From Bacillota bacterium (GTDB lineage Bacteria; Bacillota; Clostridia; Christensenellales; CAG-138): DNA of 23,581 bases. Location of the stretch: NCBI GenBank assembly GCA_023451115.1, contig JAEXFV010000018.1, positions 1 to 23,581 of the forward strand, written 5' to 3'. Positions 1-7,698 of this stretch are shown piece by piece (positions within the stretch are counted from its first letter, which is position 1; each line of letters starts with the position of its first letter). The translations under genes were made by a program, and so were the position numbers. The notes under the pieces are model-generated. The model saw only the letters and a program-made list of their open reading frames with translations. It was not told the DNA's origin and ran no database searches.

Positions 1-270
1 TTTCAACGCCGCCTCCCCCACCAAATCGTTGAGGCGCGCCTGCTTATATTCTTTATATTTGCTCTGATAAGCCTTATCCGTCAGGTCGATCCCATAGTAT
101 TTCTCATAAAGCACCAACTGCTCCCCCAGATGCTTTTCATAAGCCCAACGATAAATGGGCGTTTCCCCCACCATACCCAAGACCTCGTCAGCGCTTTTGG
201 CACACCCGGATAGCGTGCCAAGCATCGTCAGCACGGCAAGGGCCAGTAAAAGCAATTTTTTCCCCTTCAT
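1..270 (-). CDS. Lipoprotein with SurA/PrsA-like N-terminus (partial, C-terminus outside window)
   Basis: The first 90 codons of a minus-strand gene that runs off the left edge of the window. The start ATG (268-270) is preceded by an AAAGGAG ribosome binding site at 279-285. The protein opens with a charged MKGKK stretch, a hydrophobic segment and a lipobox LSGC with Cys23, so it is very probably a lipoprotein exported and anchored on the outer face of the membrane. After the Cys comes VGETPIYRWAYEKHLGEQL, which resembles the start of the SurA/PrsA-type chaperone or peptidyl-prolyl isomerase N-domain, followed by a charged helical region. The catalytic parvulin domain, if present, is not in the window. 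The lipoprotein call is firm; the foldase call is inference from a short stretch. Confidence 0.65.
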   Translation of the reverse strand, partial: MKGKKLLLLALAVLTMLGTLSGCAKSADEVLGMVGETPIYRWAYEKHLGEQLVLYEKYYGIDLTDKAYQSKYKEYKQARLNDLVGEAALK

Positions 271-358
271 TGCCCGTTCTCCTTTAGTTCTTCTCCGGCA
301 GGCAACCGCAACCACATTGAAAAATGCCGGTATTACGGGTTTTCCGCCAGCACAACTC

Positions 359-387
359 ATTATACCTATTTCGGCCGCGCATTGCAA
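359..387 (-). promoter_or_regulatory. Sigma-A-type promoter for the lipoprotein gene
   Basis: Read on the minus strand: -35 TTGCAA (382-387), a 17-bp spacer and a perfect -10 TATAAT (359-364). Transcription would start near 352, giving a leader of about 80 nt before the ATG at 270. Confidence 0.75.
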
Positions 388-424
388 TGAAAGAACTTGC
401 CGCACCTGTAAACAAACTGTGGCA

Positions 425-450
425 GGATACGGCAGGAATACGTCGTATCC
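425..450. repeat. 7-bp inverted repeat upstream of the ATPase promoter
   Basis: GGATACG (425-431) and CGTATCC (444-450) form a perfect inverted repeat with a 12-nt centre. It lies about 45 bp upstream of the -10 box of the P-type ATPase gene and upstream of the divergent lipoprotein promoter, so it could be an operator. No regulator family is recognised. Confidence 0.35.
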
Positions 451-491
451 GAAAGATTCCTGGAAAATGTACTGCCCCAGCCAGGGGGATA

Positions 492-500
492 TGGTATAAT
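492..500 (+). promoter_or_regulatory. Extended -10 promoter of the P-type ATPase gene
   Basis: TGGTATAAT is a perfect extended -10 element (TG at 492-493, TATAAT at 495-500). No convincing -35 hexamer sits 16-18 bp upstream, which is tolerated by extended -10 promoters. The predicted start of transcription is at about 507, exactly the A of the ATPase ATG, so the mRNA may be leaderless. Confidence 0.6.
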
Positions 501-506
501 ACGGTC

Positions 507-2921
507 ATGGAAATACAAGAGATTACACGGTTTCATCCCGATCCCCGAGAAGGCCTGCGTGCAAGCCAGGTGCAAAGGCGCATGCAGGAAGGGCTTTCCA
601 ACGTCCAGCCTCCTCACATCACAAAGTCCATCGGGCAGATATTGCGGGATAATATCTGCACGCTTTTTAATGCCTTAAACTTTGGCCTGGCTTTTTGCCT
701 GTTGCTGGTGGGCTCCTACTCCAACCTGCTCTTTATGGGGGTTGTGTTATGCAACCTTCTCATCGGCACCATCCAGCAGCTGCGTTCCAAACGCACAGTG
801 GAAAAGCTTTCTGTGCTGTATCAGCCCCGTGCGCAGGTGGTGCGGGAAGGGAAACAGCAGGAGCTGCCTCTGGAAGAGTTGGTGCTGGACGATGTGATCT
901 GTTTGCGTCTGGGGGTGCAAATCCCCACCGACGCCACCCTCGTCCAGGGTGAAGTGGAAGTAAACGAGGCGCTGCTTACCGGAGAGGCCGACCCCCTTAT
1001 CAAACGGCCGGGAGACATTTTGCTCTCCGGCAGTTTTGTCGTATCTGGAGAAGCCCGGGCCCAGGTAGAGCATGTGGGTGCGGACAACTATGCAGCCAAA
1101 TTGGCATTGGAAGCACGGCAGTATAAAAAAATTCGTTCCGATCTGATGCGGGCGCTGCGGCGCATCATCCGTTTCACGGGCTCTGCTGTATTGCCTTTAG
1201 GGGCGCTGCTGTTTTTCCGTTCCTATTTTATTGAAGGGCATGCCATCAAAAGTGCGGTGGAACAAACTGCCGGCGCTATGATCGGCATGATCCCTTCCGG
1301 GCTGATGTTGCTGGCCTCTGTGTCCCTGGCGGTTGGGGTCGTTACGCTTTCCCGGCGTAAAACTTTGGTGCAGGAAATGTATTGCATTGAAACCCTGTCC
1401 CGGGTGGATATGCTTTGTTTGGACAAAACAGGCACGCTCACTGCCGGGCGTATGGACTTAAACGCCATCCTGCACAGAGAAGGCTCCCCTGCCCGGCAAA
1501 ACGAAGCGCAATTGGAAGCGCTGATTAACACCTTGCCCAAAGGCAACGCTACGGCAGCTGCTCTTGCAACCTATTTTTCCAAGCAAAAGCGGGGGAGCAG
1601 CGAAGATTTCCCTGCGCCTTCCCATATACTCCCCTTTTCCTCCGCACGCAAATTCAGCGCTGCAAACTTTCCCCAATGGGGCAGCCTGTATCTGGGTGCG
1701 CCAGAAATTCTCTGCCCCGCTTTGCCTGAGGACCTGGCGCGACAGGCAGAACAATATTTGGAGCAGGGTTGCAGGATTTTGCTGTTTTCCCGGGGCGCAT
1801 GCCAGGAAGACCTTTCGCATCCTCCCAAGGATTTAACCCCGCTCTCGCTGATTGTGCTGGAGGACGCTTTGCGGCCCGAGGCTTCCCAAACGCTTTCGTT
1901 CTTTCTCCAGGAAGGGGTTGCCATCAAGCTGATTTCCGGGGACAATCCCCATACGGTAAAAAGCATTGCCCGGCGGCTGGGGTTGCCCGGGTACGACGCC
2001 TGGGTAGACGCCACCACCTTGCAGGACGAACAGGCCGTGCGAGCCGCTGCCACCCGGTATACCATATTTGGCCGGGTCTCTCCACAGCAAAAGCGCTGGC
2101 TGGTACAAGCGCTCAAGGCAGCAGGCCATACAGTAGCGATGACCGGGGACGGGGTAAACGACGTACTGGCTTTAAAGGATGCGGACTGCAGCGTTGCAAT
2201 GGCTGCGGGAAGTGACGCCGCCCGGCAAGTATCTCAACTGGTGCTGCTGGACAATAATTTCAACTCCCTCCCTGCCGTTGTAATGGAAGGCCGCCGTGTG
2301 ATCAACAACATCACCCGCACTTCTTCCCTGTTCCTGGTAAAAACCATTTTTTCCTTCCTGCTTACCGTATGCTCTGTGCTGCTGGGGCTGCGCTATCCCT
2401 TCCAGCCGGTGCAGCTTTCCCTGATCAGCGCCCTCACCATCGGCCTGCCCTCTTTCGTGCTGGCGCTGGAGCCCAACCGTTCCCGCATTACAGGGAACTT
2501 TCTGGAAAACGTACTGACCCGTGCGCTGCCCGGCGCGTTATGCGTGTTCCTATACGCGCTGCTGGCCAGCATCATAGGGCCCTGGATCGGTTTGGATGCA
2601 ATGCAGGTAAATACCCTGTGCGTTTACCTTACCGGGATCGCCGGGCTTTGCGTGCTTTTACGGGTTTGCCTGCCGCTGAACCTGAAGCGGGGCGTGTTAT
2701 GGGGCTGTATGGCCTGTGCTTTCCTGTATGGCGCAATCATGCTGCGACAGCTCCTGCACATTGGCCTGCCCACAGGGCGGATGCTGTTTTTGTTGCTTCC
2801 GCTGGGGGCATTGTGTTATCCTTTGCTGGCAAGCCTGGGCAAAGTAGCACGGCATATTGTCCAGTGGGTAAAACAGCGAAAAATTTTGCCCCCCGACGCC
2901 CCGCCGGAACCTGACGATTAA
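507..2921 (+). CDS. P-type cation-transporting ATPase, CtpE-like (HAD-IC family)
   Basis: An 804-residue membrane ATPase that moves a cation, probably Ca2+ or Mn2+, across the plasma membrane. It has the actuator motif TGEADP at about 158, the phosphorylation motif DKTGTLT with Asp306, an N-domain, the hinge motif GDGVND at 547-552, and membrane helices both early and in the last 220 residues. The N-terminal GLRASQVQRRMQEGLSN block and overall layout match the actinobacterial CtpE / firmicute YoaB-like group. The helix-4 motif, usually PEGL, reads PSGL (263-266). The reading frame is open back to 324, but the upstream 61 residues cross the divergent promoter and look non-coding; the ATG at 507 sits just after a TATAAT box and has no Shine-Dalgarno sequence. 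Family call is secure; the transported ion is inference. Confidence 0.88.
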   Translation: MEIQEITRFHPDPREGLRASQVQRRMQEGLSNVQPPHITKSIGQILRDNICTLFNALNFGLAFCLLLVGSYSNLLFMGVVLCNLLIGTIQQLRSKRTVEKLSVLYQPRAQVVREGKQQELPLEELVLDDVICLRLGVQIPTDATLVQGEVEVNEALLTGEADPLIKRPGDILLSGSFVVSGEARAQVEHVGADNYAAKLALEARQYKKIRSDLMRALRRIIRFTGSAVLPLGALLFFRSYFIEGHAIKSAVEQTAGAMIGMIPSGLMLLASVSLAVGVVTLSRRKTLVQEMYCIETLSRVDMLCLDKTGTLTAGRMDLNAILHREGSPARQNEAQLEALINTLPKGNATAAALATYFSKQKRGSSEDFPAPSHILPFSSARKFSAANFPQWGSLYLGAPEILCPALPEDLARQAEQYLEQGCRILLFSRGACQEDLSHPPKDLTPLSLIVLEDALRPEASQTLSFFLQEGVAIKLISGDNPHTVKSIARRLGLPGYDAWVDATTLQDEQAVRAAATRYTIFGRVSPQQKRWLVQALKAAGHTVAMTGDGVNDVLALKDADCSVAMAAGSDAARQVSQLVLLDNNFNSLPAVVMEGRRVINNITRTSSLFLVKTIFSFLLTVCSVLLGLRYPFQPVQLSLISALTIGLPSFVLALEPNRSRITGNFLENVLTRALPGALCVFLYALLASIIGPWIGLDAMQVNTLCVYLTGIAGLCVLLRVCLPLNLKRGVLWGCMACAFLYGAIMLRQLLHIGLPTGRMLFLLLPLGALCYPLLASLGKVARHIVQWVKQRKILPPDAPPEPDD

Positions 2922-2963
2922 AATGCATGGAAAGCGGAACGCTTTGAAATGGCAGCGAAAGGG

Positions 2964-2992
2964 TTGGGTTTGGCCCTCCCTCTCAGTAAAGT
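2964..2992 (+). promoter_or_regulatory. Possible weak promoter for pth-mfd
   Basis: TTGGGT (2964-2969), 17-bp spacer, TAAAGT (2987-2992). Both hexamers deviate from consensus. It would give a leader of about 70 nt carrying the hairpin at 3035-3058. No clear terminator separates the ATPase gene from pth, so read-through is also possible. Confidence 0.3.
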
Positions 2993-3034
2993 CCCGGAGC
3001 ACAAAAAAATTCGGGGATAGAACGACATTAAAAT

Positions 3035-3058
3035 CCCTGAAGCCTTACGGTTTCAGGG
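3035..3058 (+). other. Hairpin in the pth leader touching the ribosome binding site
   Basis: CCCTGAA (3035-3041) pairs perfectly with TTCAGGG (3052-3058). CC/GG inside continues the stem around a TTAC loop. The 3' arm runs into the Shine-Dalgarno sequence GGGAGG (3058-3063), so folding could lower translation of pth. On the opposite strand the same hairpin is followed by ATTTTAA, but no minus-strand gene needs a terminator here. Confidence 0.45.
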
Positions 3059-3068
3059 GGAGGTTATG

Positions 3069-3674
3069 ATGTATGTAATTGTAGGCCTGGGCAACCCAGG
3101 CATTGCATACCGCAGCTCCCGCCATAATGCGGGTTTTATGGCGCTGGACGCTTTGGCCCGCGCGCTTGGCGTGGCGGTGAACCGGCGGGCGCACAAGGGC
3201 AAACTGGGCGAAATCCTTTACCAGGGACAAAAGCTGCTGCTATGCAAACCGCAAACCTATATGAACTTAAGCGGGGAATGCGTGCAGGAACTGCTCGCTT
3301 ATTACAAAATACTCCCAGAGCACTTAATCGTACTGTATGACGACATCGATTTGCCTGTAGGAGAATTGCGCATCCGCCAATCCGGCAGCGCTGGCACCCA
3401 TAACGGCATGCGTTCTATCATCGCTTGCCTGGGCGGGGAGGAAGGGTTCCCCAGAGTGCGCATCGGCGTAGGCAAACAAGCGTTGGGACGTGACCTGGCT
3501 TCCCATGTGCTGGGCAAGCCTCCCAAAGAAGAGCAGGCGGCGCTGCAAGAAGCATATGAGCAGGCAGCTGACGCGGCCCTTTTGATTGCGGCAGGGCAAC
3601 TATCTCAGGCGCAAGGGAAATATAATAAGAAAAAGCACCCAAAACCCGTGCAGGAGGACGCCAAGGAGGAATGA
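3069..3674 (+). CDS. pth: Peptidyl-tRNA hydrolase
   Basis: A cytoplasmic enzyme of 201 residues that cleaves the ester bond between prematurely released peptides and tRNA, recycling the tRNA. The N-terminus MYVIVGLGNPG has the conserved Asn9, followed by SRHNAGF with the catalytic His19, then KPQTYMNLSG, the YDDIDLP motif and HNGMRSI, all standard for the bacterial Pth family. Two adjacent ATG codons compete as the start: 3066 lies only 2 nt after GGGAGG, whereas 3069 lies 5 nt after it, so 3069 is preferred; using 3066 adds one Met. The stop overlaps the mfd start by 4 nt (ATGA), so the two genes are translationally coupled. Confidence 0.95.
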   Translation: MYVIVGLGNPGIAYRSSRHNAGFMALDALARALGVAVNRRAHKGKLGEILYQGQKLLLCKPQTYMNLSGECVQELLAYYKILPEHLIVLYDDIDLPVGELRIRQSGSAGTHNGMRSIIACLGGEEGFPRVRIGVGKQALGRDLASHVLGKPPKEEQAALQEAYEQAADAALLIAAGQLSQAQGKYNKKKHPKPVQEDAKEE

Positions 3675-6600
3675 GCGCAACGCCTTTGCTGGGCGTTTTA
3701 CAAAACGCACCGGAATATAACCGTTTTGAAGAATTGTTAACCGCCGCGCAAGGGCCTGCGGCGGCTTTTGGCTTGCCGGAACCCCACCGGGCCCATGTGC
3801 TGGGCGCGTTGGCCCAACGGCGTACGGTGCTGATGCTGGCAGCATCCGAGCAGGCGGCAGAGCGGCTGTATGCGCAAGCCAGCGCTTTGTGCCCCAATGC
3901 TCTTTACCTCCCTGCCAGGGAAATACCTTTGGTGCATGCTTATGCCGCCTCCGGCGGCAGGGCAAAAGAGCGCATTACAACTTTATCCCGCCTTTGCCTT
4001 AACCAAAAAGAGCCGCTGGCGGTAGTAGCTTCTATTGAAACCGCCATGCAGCGCCTGGCGCCTTTACAGGTGCTCCAGCGCGCCATCAAAACATTGCAGG
4101 TAGGCATGGAAATCCCTCCCCGGAGCTTGCTGCGGGATCTATTGGAAGCAGGCTATGAAGCAGTAGAGCTGGTGGAAGGGCCGGGGCAGGCTGCGGCCAG
4201 GGGAGACATTGTAGATTGTTATCCCCCCCATGGCGGCCAACCCTGCCGCTTGGAATTCTTTGGAGATGAAATTGACCGGATCAGCTTTTTCGATCCGGTT
4301 TCGCAACGTTCTCTGGAACAGGTGCAGGAAATCCTCATTACCCCTGCCACCGAAGCCCCCCAGGAGCCGCAGGCGATCACCCGGGCTTTGGCCGTTATCG
4401 AACACGCAAAAGGCTTTGACGCCCAGCGCATTGCCTGGGAAGAGGGGCGCGCCTGCCCTGGGGCGGAGTCATTGCTGCCTATTCTGTATCCTGGGGATGA
4501 CTGCCTGCTGGATTATCTTTCCCAAGAGACTTTTTTGTTGCTCGAAGAACCGCAGCGGTTGGAAGAGGCCTGTAAAACGGCTTACCGCCTCTTTTCTCAG
4601 GAAGTATCCGCTATGCTGGACAGGGGCGAAGGTATCGCCCAACAGTCCCGGCTGCTTTGCAGCCCTGAGGATTTGTTCCGCAGGCTGGACACCAGGCGAA
4701 CTGGCCTGCTATATGCCTTAAAGCGGAGCTTTGGCCTCATCCGTGCCAGAGACAGCGTTGATTTTGACGCCCGCACAGCCCCGCAATACCCTTTGGAAGC
4801 AGGCAGAGAAGAGCTGGCGCGAGATATTCAGCTTTGGAAACGCACCGGCAATGCCGTGTTGCTCTTTGCAGGCGCCCATGCCCAACGGCTCAGGCAGCAG
4901 CTGCTGGATTGCGATTGTGAAACCGCCTTTTCCGATGGCCTGACCCGCCCTCCCGTTCCAGGAGAGGCGCTCATTCTTTCCAGCGGGTTGCCCCAGGGGC
5001 TGTATTGGCCGTCGCTGCATCTGATTGTGCTTTCCCAGCAGGAGCTCTTTGGCAGCGCTGCCCGGATTGCGCCGCGCCGCCACAGCCGCCGTAGCGGTAA
5101 GCCCCAGCTGGCTTTTACCGACTTAAAGCCAGGGGACCTGGTGGTGCATGAAACCCACGGCATTGGCCGGTTCCTGGGGGTAGAATCCCTCACCGTTCAG
5201 GACAATACCCGGGATTATCTGCTGCTGCAATATGCAGGCGGAGATAAGCTGTATATCCCTACGGACCAATTGGACCGGGTGCAGAAATATATCGGCGGCA
5301 GCCAGGAAGGCGCTTCCACCCTGGAAGGGCTGGACGGCCCTGCTGGGCCCAGGCTTTCCCGCCTGGGCGGCAGCGATTGGCAGCGCCAGGTGAACAAAGC
5401 CCGGGGCGCGGTGAAGGCCCTGGCCTTCGACCTGGCCGCCCTATATGCCCGGCGGGATCAGGAAAAGGGATTTGCCTTTTCCGTGGATACCCCCTGGCAA
5501 AGGCAATTGGAAGAGCGCTTCCCTTACGAGGAAACCCCGGATCAGCTGCAGTGTATCCGGGAAATCAAGCAGGACATGGAGCGTCCCCGGCCTATGGACC
5601 GGCTGCTTTGCGGGGACGTTGGCTATGGCAAAACCGAGGTGGCGCTGCGCGCTGCTTTTAAAGCCGTGCAGGATAGTAAGCAAGTGGCCTTTTTAGTGCC
5701 TACCACTATTTTGGCTCAACAGCATTACAACACCTTAAGCGCCCGGTTTGAAGGGTTTCCCATTCGGCTAGCCCTGCTCTCGCGCTTCAAAACACCCCAG
5801 GAACAGAAAAAAATCAAAGAAGGCGTTGCTTCCGGGCAGATCGATATTTTAATCGGCACCCATGCCCTATTGGGCAAAGAAGTAAAGTTTAAGGATTTGG
5901 GGCTGCTCATCGTTGATGAGGAGCAGCGTTTTGGCGTGGGCCATAAAGAGCAGATCAAAGCTTTCAAGTCCAATATCGACGTGTTGACCCTTTCCGCCAC
6001 CCCCATTCCCAGAACATTGCACATGTCCATGGTGGGAATACGGGATATGAGCGTGATTGAGACGCCCCCCGAGGAGCGTTACCCAGTGCAAACCTATGTG
6101 CTGGAATACTCCGATGCGCTGGTGCTGGACGCTATGCGCAAGGAGCTGGGCCGAGGCGGCCAGTGTTATATCGTATATAACCGGGTGCAGCAGATGGAGC
6201 ACTTTACCTCCCACCTGGCGGACCTGTTCCCTGAGGCCAGGTTTGCCCATGCTCACGGGCAGATGCAGGAGCGGTTGCTGGAGGGCACCATGCTGGACTT
6301 TTTGGAGCACCGCATCGATGTGCTGGTGTGCTCCACCATCATTGAAAATGGGCTGGATATTTCCAACGCCAACACCATGATTGTGGTGGATGCAGACAAA
6401 ATGGGCCTTGCCCAGCTCTATCAGCTCCGGGGCAGGGTAGGCCGCTCCACCAGGCTGGGGTATGCTTATTTTACGTTCCAACGGGATAAAGTGCTTACGG
6501 AAATCGCCCATAAACGGCTATTGGCCCTTTCGGAATTTACCCAGTTTGGCGCAGGCTTTCAGATTGCCATGCGGGATTTGGAAATCCGGGGTGCGGGCAG

Positions 6601-7168
6601 CCTGCTGGGCGCTCAGCAGCATGGGCACATTGCCGACGTGGGTTATGAATATTACTGCAAGCTGATGGATCAGGCCCTGCGGGAAGCCAAGGGCGAGGCG
6701 GTGCCTCTTGAGGTGGACACGGTGGTAGATGTGCCTGTGGACGCACATATCCCCCGCAACTATATTGCAAACGAAGTGCTGCGGCTGCAGATGTACAAAC
6801 GCATTGCTTTGATCGACGGCCAGGAAGCCCTTTTCGACGTGCAGGAAGAGCTGGAGGACCGTTATGGGGACATCCCCGGCCCGGTGCAGAATTTGATGGA
6901 TGTGGCTCTGGTAAAGGCCAAGGCGGCCAAAGCGCAGGTAGCCTCCCTTACCATACGAGACGGCAGCGCCAAGCTCGTCTTCCACCCGGACGCGCAGCTG
7001 GACGGAGAGCGGTTTGTATCAGCGGCCGGGGCGTTTGGCGCCCAGATTTTGTCCGGCGCCGATCAAATGGCCCTGCAGTGGAAACAGCCTGGTAAAGAGG
7101 CGATTGCAGTGCTTCATGGCCTTGCCGCGTTGTTGGACGCCCTGGGGGCATGCCCGCAGGAGGAGTAG
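3671..7168 (+). CDS. mfd: Transcription-repair coupling factor Mfd
   Basis: A full-length 1165-residue ATP-dependent DNA translocase that removes RNA polymerase stalled at DNA lesions and recruits UvrA. The order of domains is as expected: UvrB-like N-terminal part, the RNA polymerase interaction module starting around GDLVVHETHGIGRFLG (about 488), helicase motif I GDVGYGKTE (about 648), motif II DEEQRFGVGHKEQ (about 749), motif III SATPIPRT, the second RecA domain with GRVGRS, and the C-terminal TRCF domain. It overlaps pth by 4 nt. The pth-mfd pair is a conserved neighbourhood in Firmicutes. No frameshift or missing motif was seen. Confidence 0.97.
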   Translation: MSATPLLGVLQNAPEYNRFEELLTAAQGPAAAFGLPEPHRAHVLGALAQRRTVLMLAASEQAAERLYAQASALCPNALYLPAREIPLVHAYAASGGRAKERITTLSRLCLNQKEPLAVVASIETAMQRLAPLQVLQRAIKTLQVGMEIPPRSLLRDLLEAGYEAVELVEGPGQAAARGDIVDCYPPHGGQPCRLEFFGDEIDRISFFDPVSQRSLEQVQEILITPATEAPQEPQAITRALAVIEHAKGFDAQRIAWEEGRACPGAESLLPILYPGDDCLLDYLSQETFLLLEEPQRLEEACKTAYRLFSQEVSAMLDRGEGIAQQSRLLCSPEDLFRRLDTRRTGLLYALKRSFGLIRARDSVDFDARTAPQYPLEAGREELARDIQLWKRTGNAVLLFAGAHAQRLRQQLLDCDCETAFSDGLTRPPVPGEALILSSGLPQGLYWPSLHLIVLSQQELFGSAARIAPRRHSRRSGKPQLAFTDLKPGDLVVHETHGIGRFLGVESLTVQDNTRDYLLLQYAGGDKLYIPTDQLDRVQKYIGGSQEGASTLEGLDGPAGPRLSRLGGSDWQRQVNKARGAVKALAFDLAALYARRDQEKGFAFSVDTPWQRQLEERFPYEETPDQLQCIREIKQDMERPRPMDRLLCGDVGYGKTEVALRAAFKAVQDSKQVAFLVPTTILAQQHYNTLSARFEGFPIRLALLSRFKTPQEQKKIKEGVASGQIDILIGTHALLGKEVKFKDLGLLIVDEEQRFGVGHKEQIKAFKSNIDVLTLSATPIPRTLHMSMVGIRDMSVIETPPEERYPVQTYVLEYSDALVLDAMRKELGRGGQCYIVYNRVQQMEHFTSHLADLFPEARFAHAHGQMQERLLEGTMLDFLEHRIDVLVCSTIIENGLDISNANTMIVVDADKMGLAQLYQLRGRVGRSTRLGYAYFTFQRDKVLTEIAHKRLLALSEFTQFGAGFQIAMRDLEIRGAGSLLGAQQHGHIADVGYEYYCKLMDQALREAKGEAVPLEVDTVVDVPVDAHIPRNYIANEVLRLQMYKRIALIDGQEALFDVQEELEDRYGDIPGPVQNLMDVALVKAKAAKAQVASLTIRDGSAKLVFHPDAQLDGERFVSAAGAFGAQILSGADQMALQWKQPGKEAIAVLHGLAALLDALGACPQEE

Positions 7169-7188
7169 TGCCTGTAACTGCTCATTTT

Positions 7189-7200
7189 CTGAAATTTCAG
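7189..7200. repeat. 12-bp perfect palindrome between mfd and the rpsF promoter
   Basis: CTGAAATTTCAG is its own reverse complement and lies 21 nt after the mfd stop, 23 nt upstream of the -35 of the rpsF promoter. Flanking GCCTG (7170-7174) and CAGGC (7198-7202) also pair. No T-tract follows, so it is not a typical terminator. Possible operator or mRNA 3' end structure. Confidence 0.3.
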
Positions 7201-7223
7201 GCGTAAAACTGCAAAACACCCCA

Positions 7224-7252
7224 TTGCACAAGGGCTTTTGTTGTGGTACAAT
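7224..7252 (+). promoter_or_regulatory. Promoter of rpsF-ssb-rpsR
   Basis: -35 TTGCAC (7224-7229), exactly 17 bp, -10 TACAAT (7247-7252) with an extended TG at 7244-7245. It is a strong sigma-A-type promoter placed as expected for a ribosomal protein operon. Transcription would start near 7259. Confidence 0.8.
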
Positions 7253-7259
7253 AGCGAAG

Positions 7260-7293
7260 CTAACGTCCTTCTTGCTCAGCGCACAGACGTTGG
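7260..7293 (+). other. Structured rpsF 5' leader (candidate S6:S18 autoregulatory site)
   Basis: Right at the predicted transcript start, CTAACGTC (7260-7267) pairs with GACGTTGG (7286-7293), eight pairs including one G-U. An inner TGC/GCA stem (7273-7275, 7281-7283) is set off by an asymmetric internal loop. Many bacteria control this operon through an S6:S18-binding leader RNA in this position. I could not recognise the conserved CCG element with confidence, so identity with that family is inference. Confidence 0.4.
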
Positions 7294-7324
7294 GCCAATT
7301 TAGACCATAAGGAGGTGAATACGC

Positions 7325-7612
7325 GTGAATCAATATGAAGTACTGTACATCATCACGCCGGAGTTAACCGAAGAGGCTACCAAAGCCTGTGTGGAAAAAT
7401 TTTCCGGTATCGTTGCCAGCAACGGCGGCGAAGTGGTTTCCGTAGACGAGTGGGGCAAACGCCGCCTGGCTTATGCGATCGACTACAAAACCGAGGGTTA
7501 CTATGTGCTCATGGCGTTCGCATCTGCGCCGGAATTCCCTGCGGAATTGGAGCGTAACTTCAAGAACGATGAGAACATCCTGCGTTATATGGTTACCCGC
7601 AAAGAGGCGTAA
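7325..7612 (+). CDS. rpsF: Small ribosomal subunit protein S6 (bS6)
   Basis: A 95-residue ribosomal protein of the 30S platform, where it binds 16S rRNA together with S18. MNQYEVLYIITPELTEEA at the N-terminus and the EWGKRRLAYAIDYKTEGYYVLM core are typical of bS6. The start is GTG at 7325, supported by AAGGAGGT at 7309-7316 with 8-nt spacing. First gene of rpsF-ssb-rpsR behind its own promoter. Confidence 0.97.
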   Translation: MNQYEVLYIITPELTEEATKACVEKFSGIVASNGGEVVSVDEWGKRRLAYAIDYKTEGYYVLMAFASAPEFPAELERNFKNDENILRYMVTRKEA

Positions 7613-7651
7613 CGCAGCAAAGCCAAGGGCTTTTCACCACACCTGCATGTA

Positions 7652-7678
7652 TGTTATAAATGCAAAGGATTTATAACA
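7652..7678 (+). repeat. 10-bp perfect inverted repeat between rpsF and ssb
   Basis: TGTTATAAAT (7652-7661) and ATTTATAACA (7669-7678) are exact inverted copies around a 7-nt GCAAAGG centre. Flanking bases extend the hairpin by a few more pairs after one mismatch. It lies 40 nt after the rpsF stop and ends 8 nt before the ssb Shine-Dalgarno. No T-tract follows, so it is not a standard terminator. An operator for an internal ssb promoter or an RNA processing/stability hairpin are both possible. Confidence 0.55.
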
Positions 7679-7698
7679 AGCATACGAAAGGAGTACGC

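Noticed and set aside
324..506. 61-residue N-terminal extension of the ATPase frame
   Set aside because: It crosses the divergent lipoprotein promoter, lacks a ribosome binding site at 324 and does not resemble the start of this ATPase family.
2931..2945. AAAGCG-GAA-CGCTTT hairpin after the ATPase stop
   Set aside because: Six pairs with a three-base loop and no T-tract; not a convincing terminator.
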